From contig NZ_PYFT01000001.1 of the NCBI RefSeq assembly GCF_003023845.1, positions 868,001 through 932,000 on the forward strand: a stretch of 64,000 nucleotides of DNA. Reading direction: 5' to 3'. Position 1 is the first letter of the stretch; each line of letters opens with the position of its first letter. The translations under genes and the position numbers were made by a program. Source of the DNA: Adhaeribacter arboris. GTDB taxonomy: Bacteria > Bacteroidota > Bacteroidia > Cytophagales > Hymenobacteraceae. This document shows, piece after piece, positions 36,483 through 45,000 of the stretch. A model generated the notes under the pieces. The model saw nothing but the letters and a program-made list of their open reading frames with translations. It made no database searches and was not told the origin of the DNA.

Positions 36483-37577
36483 TTAAAAAGCTTCGCCGAT
36501 GTCAAAATACAAACCTTTTGCTTTGTCACTGCCTACGGCGTAATCAATCCGGATGTTCAGGCGCTGCTTACGATTGAGCATTAACCGCAGTCCGGCGCCA
36601 ACCGCTTGTTTAAGTTGTCCAAAACTAAAGTCGCGGCCGCTGTTACCTACTTCTCCAATGCCGCCAAACATTACAAAGCCCACCCGCGAAAATACCTGTT
36701 GCCGGTATTCGCTTTGCAAAGCGAGTAATTGCCGGTCGCGGAACCGGCCTTCGTAAAAGCCCCGCATGGTTCGTCCGCCGCCTAATAAGGCCATTTCTCG
36801 GAAAGGGACGTGGCCCGTGCTAAATTTTCCTACTCCCTGAAATGCCAAAACTTGTTTGCTGGAGAGCGGCAGAAAACGACGAACATCCAGGATAAAGCGG
36901 GTAAAATTAAACTCGCTGCCCAAACCTTTGTGATTAATAAAAGTACCCGCTTCGGCGTACCAACCCCGAACAGTATTTAAAGGATTATCGCGGCTGTCGA
37001 ATAAAAATGCCGGCCCGAAACCCGACGTAATACTTCCATCCAGTTCGGCGGCATCCCGCTCCTGAATTTTACTCGCTGGATTTTTAAATTGCACGTTATT
37101 GATGCGGGTAAGCTGGTATTGGCCACCCACAAATAAAAAGTTTTTTAGTTTTTTAAGCACCCGGTTCTGGAACAAAAATAGTTTGTAGGTTACCAGCGAA
37201 GAATCGGTGAGAGTATTCGAATTGCCAATGCCATAGTACAAAATGGGCCAGTCGTAATAATTAGCCGCACCCGTAATATTATAGCGTTCGTGGTTGGTGT
37301 AAATGTTATACGTCAGCTGAACCGAGGCTTGTTTTTTCTGGGTGTAATAGGCGAGTAACTGGCCGTTCGAACTGCGGGTAAGTGAATCAGAGCCAAAGTT
37401 ATATACGGGTACTACCAAGGCTCCGTACCCAATCCCCGTTTCAGGAGTAGAAAACAAAGCCGGAAAAGGAGTTAAACTTAATTTTTTGCGCTGCCCCGTC
37501 GAATCGGCCTCTATTACCGCGAAGCAATTTGGTACAAGTATTAGCAGTAAAAAGAAAAACAAGTAGATTTTTTTCAT
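36483..37577 (-). CDS. Omp85/BamA-like outer-membrane barrel without POTRA domains
   Basis: A 364-residue outer-membrane protein of the Omp85 (bacterial surface antigen) superfamily. After a signal peptide (MKKIYLFFFLLLILVPNCFA) it goes directly into the barrel; no POTRA repeats fit in the space, so it is a short form. The diagnostic Omp85 loop is present: LGGGRTMRGFYEGRFRDRQL, with the RGF motif and following Asp. The last residue is Phe, as expected for barrel insertion by BAM. Full BamA proteins are over 700 residues, so this is not the essential BamA. Such short forms are of unknown role. It stands alone on the minus strand. Confidence 0.85.
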   Translation of the reverse strand: MKKIYLFFFLLLILVPNCFAVIEADSTGQRKKLSLTPFPALFSTPETGIGYGALVVPVYNFGSDSLTRSSNGQLLAYYTQKKQASVQLTYNIYTNHERYNITGAANYYDWPILYYGIGNSNTLTDSSLVTYKLFLFQNRVLKKLKNFLFVGGQYQLTRINNVQFKNPASKIQERDAAELDGSITSGFGPAFLFDSRDNPLNTVRGWYAEAGTFINHKGLGSEFNFTRFILDVRRFLPLSSKQVLAFQGVGKFSTGHVPFREMALLGGGRTMRGFYEGRFRDRQLLALQSEYRQQVFSRVGFVMFGGIGEVGNSGRDFSFGQLKQAVGAGLRLMLNRKQRLNIRIDYAVGSDKAKGLYFDIGEAF

Positions 37578-37926
37578 CCGGCATAAATTAAGAGGAACTT
37601 ATGTATTTAGATATAAGTAGTTGTTCGTTATCAGTTGTTCGTTGCTCGACTAATCATTATTTGGTAATTAGTAAGCTACTTTAAAAGGTAGCCAAAACTA
37701 TTTTCGTCGAAGTACTTAAAACAGAAATCAATTTTAAGAAGATTCTATACTACTTTCAAAGTCCTGGTGCGCTCAACCAGAGAAAATACTTTAAAATACC
37801 CAAATCTGTATATAAAATATAAAAGCGAAAAGCTACTACTATCCAGAACAAACGGTTATTTAGAATCGCGAGAAATAATTAAAACAGTACAATTTTAAAA
37901 TTAATCAAATAGTGGAGCAGCGCCTA
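37578..37926. other. AT-rich intergenic region
   Basis: No frame, RNA or repeat is recognised. A short direct repeat TCGTTATCAGTTGTTCGTTG near 37625 is the only structure noted. Confidence 0.5.
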
Positions 37927-38274
37927 CTATTTTCCTAACCAATATTCCCCAATTTTAATCGCTTCTTTAGTTTCAGGCGAAGCTTTTACGAGGTTTAATT
38001 GGGAGTAGACAATAGAATATACATCATCACCGCTCTCCATTTCCAAGTAAAAATCACGATTAATAAAGCCTACTTCCTCGCTTATCAGGCCGGTTATTTT
38101 TGCTACTTTATTTTCGGTGTTGCCATCTCGTTTTTCTAAAGGTACAGTAACAAAAGGGAATTTCAGGTTCTCTTCCATAAAGTCATACCAACCCATACTT
38201 ACCTCTAAATCGTCGTAGCCATCCATTATTATTTCCTCGTCAATCATTCGCTGCATTTCTTCTTTTGTCAGCAT
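37927..38274 (-). CDS. CcbP-like calcium-binding protein
   Basis: A small acidic protein of 115 residues resembling the cyanobacterial calcium-binding protein family (CcbP). The opening EEIIMDGYDDLEVSMGWYDF and FMEENLKFPF, the SEEVGFINRDFYLEMESGDD stretch and the ending TKEAIKIGEYWLGK follow the family plan. The acidic residues could bind calcium by surface charge. It is only 5 bases downstream of the SWIM-domain gene in the same direction, so the two form an operon. Its role outside cyanobacteria is unknown. Confidence 0.75.
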   Translation of the reverse strand: MLTKEEMQRMIDEEIIMDGYDDLEVSMGWYDFMEENLKFPFVTVPLEKRDGNTENKVAKITGLISEEVGFINRDFYLEMESGDDVYSIVYSQLNLVKASPETKEAIKIGEYWLGK

Positions 38275-38279
38275 AGCCG

Positions 38280-40022
38280 TTATTTTAATATTTTGTTTAA
38301 TTCTTCCAGCATGGCCGGGCGCCGCGGAAATTGTTCTCTCAAGTTACGAGCTATATTTTGAATTCTTTCTTTACCGGCGGGTATGTCTTGCATGACTTTT
38401 TTCATTTTAGCGGTCAGATCGGTGTATTCTCCCCGGCCATTGGCTTGCTGGCCGTATTGTTCGAAAGCGGGCAGGTATATTTCTAATAACTCGGCGGGGT
38501 AGCGGGGGGCCAGGTAGCTATGGTACTTCAAGGTGGTTTTTAGATCCTGCTCGCGTTGTACCAGCGCTAATAGCCGGTCCCAATACTGCTCCTGAATAAA
38601 AACCGGGCCTAGGTAGTGCAGCAAAGGCGGATGCTTTGAATTCCAGTAGTTTCCTTTATTACTTTCCCATTTCGGCATTAGTTGCGCAGTGGTTTCCTGA
38701 ATATACTTCTCAATGACAACGGGCCATTCCGTGGTGCGGAAAGTTTCTTTCCATTGTTTGTAATAGGTGATGTCAAAACCCCGATTATAAGCGAAATGCC
38801 GGGTGAAGTGCCGGATAGCCGCCAAATTTTTTTCTGAAACGGCTATCCGCAATAGTTCTTTTTGCCACGCCGCTACGGTGCCCGGATGGTTCTTACTTTC
38901 GGCCAGGGCAATACCATCGGCAATTAGTATTTTGGCCGCTTTATAATCTTTTTTCGCGATAGCTTTCTCTACTTCTCCCTGCCGTACTTCTACAATGGTT
39001 AAGTTTTGCTGAATAAGTTCTTCGGCCTCCTTTGCTTGGCCGATAGCCTTTAAGAATGCAATTTTTTGCTGCTGAAAATAATCTTTGCGGAAATTATCGT
39101 AAAAGCCGTTCAATCGGGGAAGTTGCGCGTCGATAAAATTTAAATATACCGCGGTTTTATTCAGTTCAATGGCCAGATTTTGAAATACTTCCATCAGGTT
39201 GTAACCATAATCGCCGTAATTGAAATATACTTTATGGCTAAGTTCTTCTTGTAAGAAAAGAAATACTTGCTCTTTCAACTCACGAGCCGCGGCGCTGGTA
39301 CTAATGGTTTCCAGGAGTTCAATCGCGTGGGCAATGGTTCCCCCAAGGTTGCCGCTCGAATCATCCGATTCGGTGGCCACTTTCAGCATGGCTTTTAATA
39401 CCACGGTGGCTAGCATAAAAGCATCCCGGAAATTTCGTTGTTGGATAAAATCCTGGCTATTTTCCAGTAATTTATTTACTTCTTTGGCTAAGCTATTTGC
39501 CGCCCGGTAATCAATAAAGCCGTGGTCACTGTGTTTGCGGATAAGTTTCTGAATTAAATCTTCGTACTTCTGAGCTACATCAATCCGGCTGTCTTTGGCG
39601 GCAAAATATAATTCAAACTCCGTTTTAAAATTTTTATCTTTAGCGGCATACCGGCGAATAAACTCCTGAAACTCGGCTAGTTTAATACTTTGCAGTAAAC
39701 TTTGGAAAATATCTTTTTTCGCTTTGGCGCGAAACGGTTCCCGGTTCGGTTTTTTTATCTCGGCCAGTAAAGCAAAAAATACGGCTACCGCATGTTTGCA
39801 AGTATTACCATCGTAGGGGCAATCGCAGCGGTAGTTCCTTATTTCGGATTGGTTTATAAGCGTAATGTTCACCTGGTAGATCGCCGTACCTTCTACTTCG
39901 GCCTGCCATTTGTTTTCTTCTATTTCTTCCAGCCAGGTAATGGCTTTATCGCTGTAATATTGTTTTCCCCGTTGCAAGATGGCGGGACTTACCTGTGTTT
40001 CGAAGTTTTGAAGCGTGAGCAT
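38280..40022 (-). CDS. SWIM zinc-finger protein
   Basis: A 580-residue protein with an N-terminal SWIM zinc finger. The C-x-C-x6-C-x-H pattern is C66, C68, C75 and H77 in YRCDCPYDGNTCKHAVAVFF. SWIM domains bind DNA or proteins and are often found near SNF2 helicases. The remaining ~500 residues are helical, with TPR-like pairs of helices (EEAEELIQQNLTIVEV region, KKDYKAAKILIADGIALAES), typical of the long SWIM proteins of Bacteroidota. No catalytic motif is seen. It shares a transcription unit with the CcbP-like gene downstream (5-base gap). Confidence 0.85.
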   Translation of the reverse strand: MLTLQNFETQVSPAILQRGKQYYSDKAITWLEEIEENKWQAEVEGTAIYQVNITLINQSEIRNYRCDCPYDGNTCKHAVAVFFALLAEIKKPNREPFRAKAKKDIFQSLLQSIKLAEFQEFIRRYAAKDKNFKTEFELYFAAKDSRIDVAQKYEDLIQKLIRKHSDHGFIDYRAANSLAKEVNKLLENSQDFIQQRNFRDAFMLATVVLKAMLKVATESDDSSGNLGGTIAHAIELLETISTSAAARELKEQVFLFLQEELSHKVYFNYGDYGYNLMEVFQNLAIELNKTAVYLNFIDAQLPRLNGFYDNFRKDYFQQQKIAFLKAIGQAKEAEELIQQNLTIVEVRQGEVEKAIAKKDYKAAKILIADGIALAESKNHPGTVAAWQKELLRIAVSEKNLAAIRHFTRHFAYNRGFDITYYKQWKETFRTTEWPVVIEKYIQETTAQLMPKWESNKGNYWNSKHPPLLHYLGPVFIQEQYWDRLLALVQREQDLKTTLKYHSYLAPRYPAELLEIYLPAFEQYGQQANGRGEYTDLTAKMKKVMQDIPAGKERIQNIARNLREQFPRRPAMLEELNKILK

Positions 40023-40235
40023 GCTTTTTTACCATTGTTGCTTTGCTAAATTAATGAATTACAGATTATTTCCTCTTTAAAGCCGTATATAATATTATGT
40101 AAATACCTGGTTTTCGGTTTATTATGAGTGGCTAAATACTCGCTTTCCTTGCGATGGATTATTGGGAGGTTTTCTGATAAAAAAGATTGTTGTAACGTAC
40201 TGCCATTACGACATTCCACCAAATTATTTAAAATC

Positions 40236-40781
40236 ATGAAAAAACCTTTTGTAACTGTTTGCTTTGTTTTATTTCTGTTCTTATCCGGCCAAGCGCAAAC
40301 GTACCAGGGAAATTGGCTGGTGGGCGGTACGGGTAATTTACACCTGGGTACCAAAAATAAAGGTACTTTGTTAATGCTGTCGCCGCGCTTTGGTGTATTT
40401 GCCGCTAATAATTTGGCTTTTGGCGCTATTTTGCCCTTAGCTTTATATTCTTATTCGGGTTCTACTACCAGTAGCTTTGGGTTAAGCCCATTTGTACGGG
40501 GGTATTTTGGCTCCATGCCCACTCAATTTTTTGTAGAAGGCCGCATCGGGTACCAGCGTTATAATTTTAATAGCGATACGGGCGATTTTAACGATTACGC
40601 CAATACTTTTACTTACGGAATAGGATTAGGGGTGACGCGATACATTACCGAACAAGTTGGTTTGGAATTATTGGTTAGTTATGATGAAACCGGTAACAAC
40701 GATGCTATTTTAAATACCTCTAACTTAACCGGTATAAACGTTAACGTTGGTTTTCAAATTTACTTGCCTGGCACTAAATAG
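40236..40781 (+). CDS. Small outer-membrane beta-barrel protein
   Basis: A roughly 181-residue exported protein. The signal peptide (MKKPFVTVCFVLFLFLSGQA) precedes alternating hydrophobic/polar strands rich in Gly, Tyr and Phe (WLVGGTGNLHLGTKNKGTLL, FFVEGRIGYQRYNF, YGIGLGVTRYITEQVGLELL), ending in VGFQIYLPGTK. The pattern fits an eight-stranded OmpA/OmpW-like barrel. The frame is open upstream to 40128, but that extension is not signal-like. ATG 40236 is therefore the start. The function is unknown; it may report envelope stress or act as a small porin. Confidence 0.8.
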   Translation: MKKPFVTVCFVLFLFLSGQAQTYQGNWLVGGTGNLHLGTKNKGTLLMLSPRFGVFAANNLAFGAILPLALYSYSGSTTSSFGLSPFVRGYFGSMPTQFFVEGRIGYQRYNFNSDTGDFNDYANTFTYGIGLGVTRYITEQVGLELLVSYDETGNNDAILNTSNLTGINVNVGFQIYLPGTK

Positions 40782-40948
40782 CTAGGGTTGATAGTTACGG
40801 TTTATTTTGCTTTTTACTTCAGAAAATGAGGATTTAATGAAATGATTTAGTACGGGTAAATTTGAAAGTCTGCTATTGAATCTATTTCTAAAAGTGTATC
40901 TGGCTAGGAGGGCTGTTTGTCGGTACTAGATTGTAAAGGCAATTAGAA

Positions 40949-40971
40949 AGGAGTAGTTGAAAACTACTCCT
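40949..40971. terminator. Hairpin terminator between convergent genes
   Basis: AGGAGTAGTT and AACTACTCCT form a perfect 10-base-pair stem around GAA. It lies between the barrel protein (plus) and selO (minus), which converge here. Confidence 0.6.
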
Positions 40972-41028
40972 GTCAAGATTTTATCTGATTTTAAATTAAA
41001 AATCCGTTAAAGTTTCTGTGTTTTCAAT

Positions 41029-42585
41029 CTAGGAACTGCACGACAGCATAGAACAACCGGCTTTCTGACTGGCCCAATCGGGTCTTTTAACAAAAAATTC
41101 GTCGAAACTACGGGAGTAAGGTTCCTTTATAGCCGCTTGCAGTTTTGTAAATAATTGATTTTCGCCTTGTTCTAATTCTTGAATAGCTTGGTGCAGTAAG
41201 TAATTCCGTAGAATAAACCGCGGGTTATGGGCGCGCATGCGGGCATTGGATTCTGCTCGGTTAATAGAATTTGCCTGTAAACGTTCGGAGTATTTCTTTA
41301 GTAAACGGAAGAGCATTTCGCTTTTTTCGGCATTTAGTTCCTGGTAAAAACTTTCTGCAAAATGGCCTATAACTTCCGGCTCTTCGTTTAACTCGAGTGG
41401 CAAATCAATTAGTAACTGGTAAAAGATGGTCATGTCCGGTTTAATCTGCGCCAGAGTTTATTGCCATTCATTAATCAGCTCTTGGTCTCCGGGTTTTATT
41501 TCGTCAAGCCCGAGTTTATTGCCCATCATGGCATAATAGTGTTGAAAATAAATGGGTTCGAAGGTTTCCAAAGCCGCTACTAATTGGTCGGTGTCCGGAA
41601 ATAAAGGAGCCAAGGCGCTAGCCAGGCAGCCCAGATTCCAGTAAGCAATACTCGATTGCTTACCAAAAGCGTAGCGTCGGCCCGGTAAATCGGTGGTATT
41701 GGGCGTAAACCGCAAATCGTAGTTATCGACAAACGAAAAAGGTCCGTAGTCAATTGTTAAACCTAGAATAGACATATTATCGGTATTCATCACGCCGTGC
41801 ACAAAGCCTACCCGCTGCCATTCTACCATTAAGCGAGCGGTTCGTTCTACCACTTCTTTATACCAGTTTATTACTTTATCGGAGCCGGTAATATGCGGGT
41901 AAAATCGCGTGATGGTCCAATCAACCAGTTTTTGCAGATTATCTATTTCCTGACGCGCCGCCAGCATTTCAAAATTCCCGAAACGTAAAAAGCTGGGTGC
42001 TATTCGCATGACAATGGCGCCTGGCTCGTACTCCGGATTGCCGTTATAAAACATATCGCGCATTACTTTGTCGCCGGTAGAAATTAAACTTAAAGCCCGG
42101 GTTGTGGGAACGCCCAGGTAATACATGGCTTCGCTCATTAAATATTCCCGCACCGAAGAACGTAATACGGCCCGTCCGTCGGCCCGCCGCGAATAAGCAG
42201 TTGGACCGGCGCCTTTTAACTGAAGCTCCCAGGACTTATCCGCCGTAGTTGACCACTCGCCCAAGGTAATGGCCCGGCCATCGCCTAGTTGACCGGCCCA
42301 GTTACCAAATTGGTGTCCGGCGTAACAGGCGGCGTACGGGTACATGGATTCGGTAACCCGGTTTCCGCCCAAAATATTCACGTCTTCTTCGGAAGGTTCT
42401 TGAATTTCCAGTTCCCGGGCCAGATCCTCGGACCAAGCGAGTAATTTCGGGTTTCGTACCGGGGTAGGTATTGCTTTACTATACAGCATTCCGGGCGTTT
42501 GGCGGGGTTTCAGGTTGCCGCTTTCGTCCCCCGGAAAAGTGTTTACAAATTCGTTCTTATATATTTTAGAGCTTAAACTTTCCAT
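41029..42585 (-). pseudogene. selO: SelO protein adenylyltransferase gene interrupted by in-frame TAA
   Basis: SelO (YdiU) is a pseudokinase that transfers AMP to protein hydroxyl groups. The N-terminal 375 residues hold the family core (YAACYAGHQFGNWAGQLGDG, RAITLGEWSTT, LQLKGAGPTAYSRRADGRAV, GVMNTDNMSILGLTIDYGPF). TAA at 41458-41460 follows LINEWQ. The same frame continues TLAQIKPDMTIFYQLLIDL to the usual C-terminus PDWASQKAGCSMLSCSS, ending at 41029. The two parts sum to about 517 residues, the normal SelO length, with no frame change. The final ~140 residues could be made separately from ATG 41433. A nonsense mutation, readthrough or a sequencing error must be distinguished. Confidence 0.9.
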
Positions 42586-42940
42586 TCTTACAATTCAGAT
42601 CATTTTTTATTACAAACGCTTGTGAGCCAATCCAACTCTGGTAGCTGTTAGTAAACGTTAATTTCACCTTTAAAATCAAATTTTTAATGAAACTTCTAAT
42701 AAAATACGTCAATCCTGAATTTTGTGAAGTTTTAACAATAACAATCTTGTTTTTAAAAACTACCGGTTAAATCCGCAGTTATTAGGAAATTCATTCCGGC
42801 GATTGGTATAAATGTTTTAGAGAAGATATAATAAATAAATAGAAGCAAAACGGCTGTGCTACAAACCGCAAACGGGTTATACCAATCTGGTTCGAGTTTT
42901 AAAGTAAAAGCTTATCCTAATGATAGCGTATTTCTCTCAG
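42586..42940. other. Intergenic region, no supported gene
   Basis: AT-rich at 42600-42850. It should hold the selO promoter. A plus-strand frame at 42856-43041 is antisense to the DUF3037 gene and is not called. Confidence 0.5.
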
Positions 42941-43324
42941 TTACAAAACTAATTGCGCGTGTAAACGAAGTAGCGTTTCTTGAGCATTTACGCATAAGCC
43001 GGAATGAACTTTTGAGGTTTGAACCACGGTACTGCGGGTAGCCGTGAGCCAGCGGAAACGTCCCGCAAGGGGTAATTGCCCGATACTGCCTCCTTCGGAT
43101 TTTCCGGCGCAAACCCGCTCAAAGGCGCGTAGGCGCGCTGTTAGTTCGGCAATATCTATGTGGTCGGAAAAAGCTTTTAACCGATCTTCGTTCAATTCAA
43201 ATATAGTTTGCAAAAATCCTTGCGCCGGACAATACAAAATAACGCCGACATTTAAAAATTCTTCGCGTTCCACGCGGGGTACCACGCGTAGAACGGCGTA
43301 TTCAAATAAGTGCTTTTCTGGCAT
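42941..43324 (-). CDS. DUF3037 protein
   Basis: A roughly 127-residue cytosolic protein of the DUF3037 family. The start MPEKHLFEYAVLRVVPRVER and the following EEFLNVGVILYCPAQGFLQT are the family hallmark. The ATG at 43324 gives this N-terminus and is preferred over the longer frame. It overlaps the 3' end of the HipA-like kinase gene by 23 bases, so the two are translationally linked. DUF3037 and this HipA-like family are recurrent neighbours in bacteria, but the function of the pair is not established. Confidence 0.85.
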   Translation of the reverse strand: MPEKHLFEYAVLRVVPRVEREEFLNVGVILYCPAQGFLQTIFELNEDRLKAFSDHIDIAELTARLRAFERVCAGKSEGGSIGQLPLAGRFRWLTATRSTVVQTSKVHSGLCVNAQETLLRLHAQLVL

Positions 43325-44099
43325 GCTGCGCTTCTTCCACAAAAATTTCTGAATGGGCAATCCGGGTATTTAAAAACTGGGCGTAAACCTGACGAGTTTC
43401 CTCCACTGATTCAGAAGAAGATTCGCTTATAAGCCATTGGTCCGGAATATAGGCTACAATTTCCTCGATGCGAGCGGGACTTAAAAGCGCCCGAAAGTCG
43501 GCATCGACGGTGGCGAGTTCGGTAGCTTGGCGCAACAACACGTGGTCTTTCACTGGAGCAAAAGGCCGGCGGCTCTGCTCTTCCCAATTTAGCCCCGCAT
43601 GATGAAAGTAAAGGGCCGCCCCGTGATCAATCAGCCACAAATCTTTGTGCCAGATAAGCATATTAGGGTTGCGGACGGTGCGGTCAACATTGGTAACCAA
43701 ACAATCTAGCCAAACAATCTGCGAAGCTAGTTTACCCTCCACGCTATTTACCAACGGATCAAAGGTGATGGCTCCGGCCAGGTAATGAAGACCCAAGTTT
43801 AATCCTTCGCTGGCGCGCAGCAAGTCCTGAATTTCTTCGTCGGGTTCGGAGCGGCCAAAAGCTTCGTCGAGCTGGGCAAATACAATTTCCGGTACCCGCA
43901 AACCCAAGGTACGGGCTATTTCGCCGGCGACCAGTTCCGCAATCAAAGCTTTTACTCCCTGGCCGGCTCCCCGGAACTTAAGAACGTACAAAAACTCATC
44001 GTCGGCTTCCACAATGGCCGGCAAAGAGCCTCCTTCGCGCAAAGGGGTAACGTAACGAATAACCTGAACGGAGCGGGGTAGAGATGAACGATAACTCAT
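43302..44099 (-). CDS. HipA-like kinase-fold protein
   Basis: A 265-residue protein of the compact HipA-related kinase family. The N-terminal part has the ATP-site lysine strand (EFLYVLKFRGAGQGVKALIA, a Gly-rich turn after it). The catalytic loop is WLDCLVTNVDRTVRNPNMLI (D-x4-N) and the metal-binding motif is LWLIDHGAALYFHH (IDHG in place of DFG). It is about half the length of toxin HipA and lacks its N-terminal domain. The family always seems to be linked with DUF3037, as here. The target is unknown: it may phosphorylate a protein or tRNA-related substrate, or act as a toxin-like regulator. Confidence 0.85.
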   Translation of the reverse strand: MSYRSSLPRSVQVIRYVTPLREGGSLPAIVEADDEFLYVLKFRGAGQGVKALIAELVAGEIARTLGLRVPEIVFAQLDEAFGRSEPDEEIQDLLRASEGLNLGLHYLAGAITFDPLVNSVEGKLASQIVWLDCLVTNVDRTVRNPNMLIWHKDLWLIDHGAALYFHHAGLNWEEQSRRPFAPVKDHVLLRQATELATVDADFRALLSPARIEEIVAYIPDQWLISESSSESVEETRQVYAQFLNTRIAHSEIFVEEAQHARKALI

Positions 44100-44320
44100 G
44101 CGTGCCTCTTACGATTTTTTGTGGGCCTTGTTTTATTATAAACAACCGGCAAAAGTAAACTACTAAATACTAAAATATGAAATTTCCTTTAAATATCAGG
44201 AATAAAACTCACTTTCGGGGCAATAATTTATCTTGTATTCAGGCATTAATTGCAAGTACGCTTATTTTTTAGTAGCTTTTTACCTTGATTAATTTATAAA
44301 GTAAAAAGCAATTCTTCCGT

Positions 44321-44935
44321 ATGACTTTTTTGATATTTATCTCTGTCTGGGTTCTTAGTTTTATTAACGACTCGGACCAGGGAAATTGGGAATTGCGCCG
44401 GAATGAAAATGGTATCGCCATTTATTCCAGAAAATTAACGGATGTTTCGTTTAAACAAATTAAAGTGGAATGCGAATTGCCGGGTACGACTAGCCAATTA
44501 TTAAAAATATTACGGGATGTACCCCATCATCCGGATTGGGTGTATGCCACCGCTAAAGCGAGCCTGATTAAAAAGAAAAACGAAAATAATTACATCTACC
44601 TTACGGAAACGGACATGCCCTGGCCCGTGGCGGACCGGGATTTAGTAGCGGAAACAATAATTTATCCCATTACTAAAGCCGGTCATTTGTATGTTGAGGT
44701 AAAAAGTTTGCCCGAGTACGTACCAGTAAATAAAGATTTTATCCGGATTCCTTTTTCCGAAGCTACCTGGGATATTTTTCCTTTGCCCGGCAACAAACTT
44801 AAAATTACCTACACTTTTAGTATCAATCCGGGCGGTGCCATTCCTACCTGGCTGGTAAACGCTACCGTGGTTACTGGTCCTTATAATACGTTTATGAAGC
44901 TGCGCAAAATACTCAACGAAAGCCAGGAAAATTAA
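44321..44935 (+). CDS. START-domain lipid-binding protein
   Basis: A 204-residue exported or membrane-anchored protein. A short N-terminal hydrophobic segment (MTFLIFISVWVLSFI) is followed by a START fold: GNWELRRNENGIAIYSRKLT, the PWPVADRDLVAETIIYP core and ATWDIFPLPGNKLKITYTFS. START domains bind a lipid or sterol-like molecule in a deep groove. No enzymatic motif is present. The gene is monocistronic, with a bidirectional terminator shared with the converging carboxylesterase gene. Confidence 0.88.
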   Translation: MTFLIFISVWVLSFINDSDQGNWELRRNENGIAIYSRKLTDVSFKQIKVECELPGTTSQLLKILRDVPHHPDWVYATAKASLIKKKNENNYIYLTETDMPWPVADRDLVAETIIYPITKAGHLYVEVKSLPEYVPVNKDFIRIPFSEATWDIFPLPGNKLKITYTFSINPGGAIPTWLVNATVVTGPYNTFMKLRKILNESQEN

Positions 44936-44975
44936 AAAGGGAGAGGATGTTCAAGCATCTTCTCCCTTTTTATTA
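44936..44975. terminator. Bidirectional terminator
   Basis: AGGGAGAGGATG and CATCTTCTCCCT form a 12-base-pair stem (one G-T pair) around TTCAAG, flanked by AAAA on the left and TTTTTATT on the right. It serves the convergent START and carboxylesterase genes. Confidence 0.88.
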
Positions 44976-45000
44976 AAATGAACTTCTTTTTGCTTTACAA

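Noticed and set aside
41447-41459. GCGCCAGAGTTTA in selO resembling the arm of the 22260 hairpin element
   Set aside because: About 11 matching bases only and no second arm nearby; likely coincidence.
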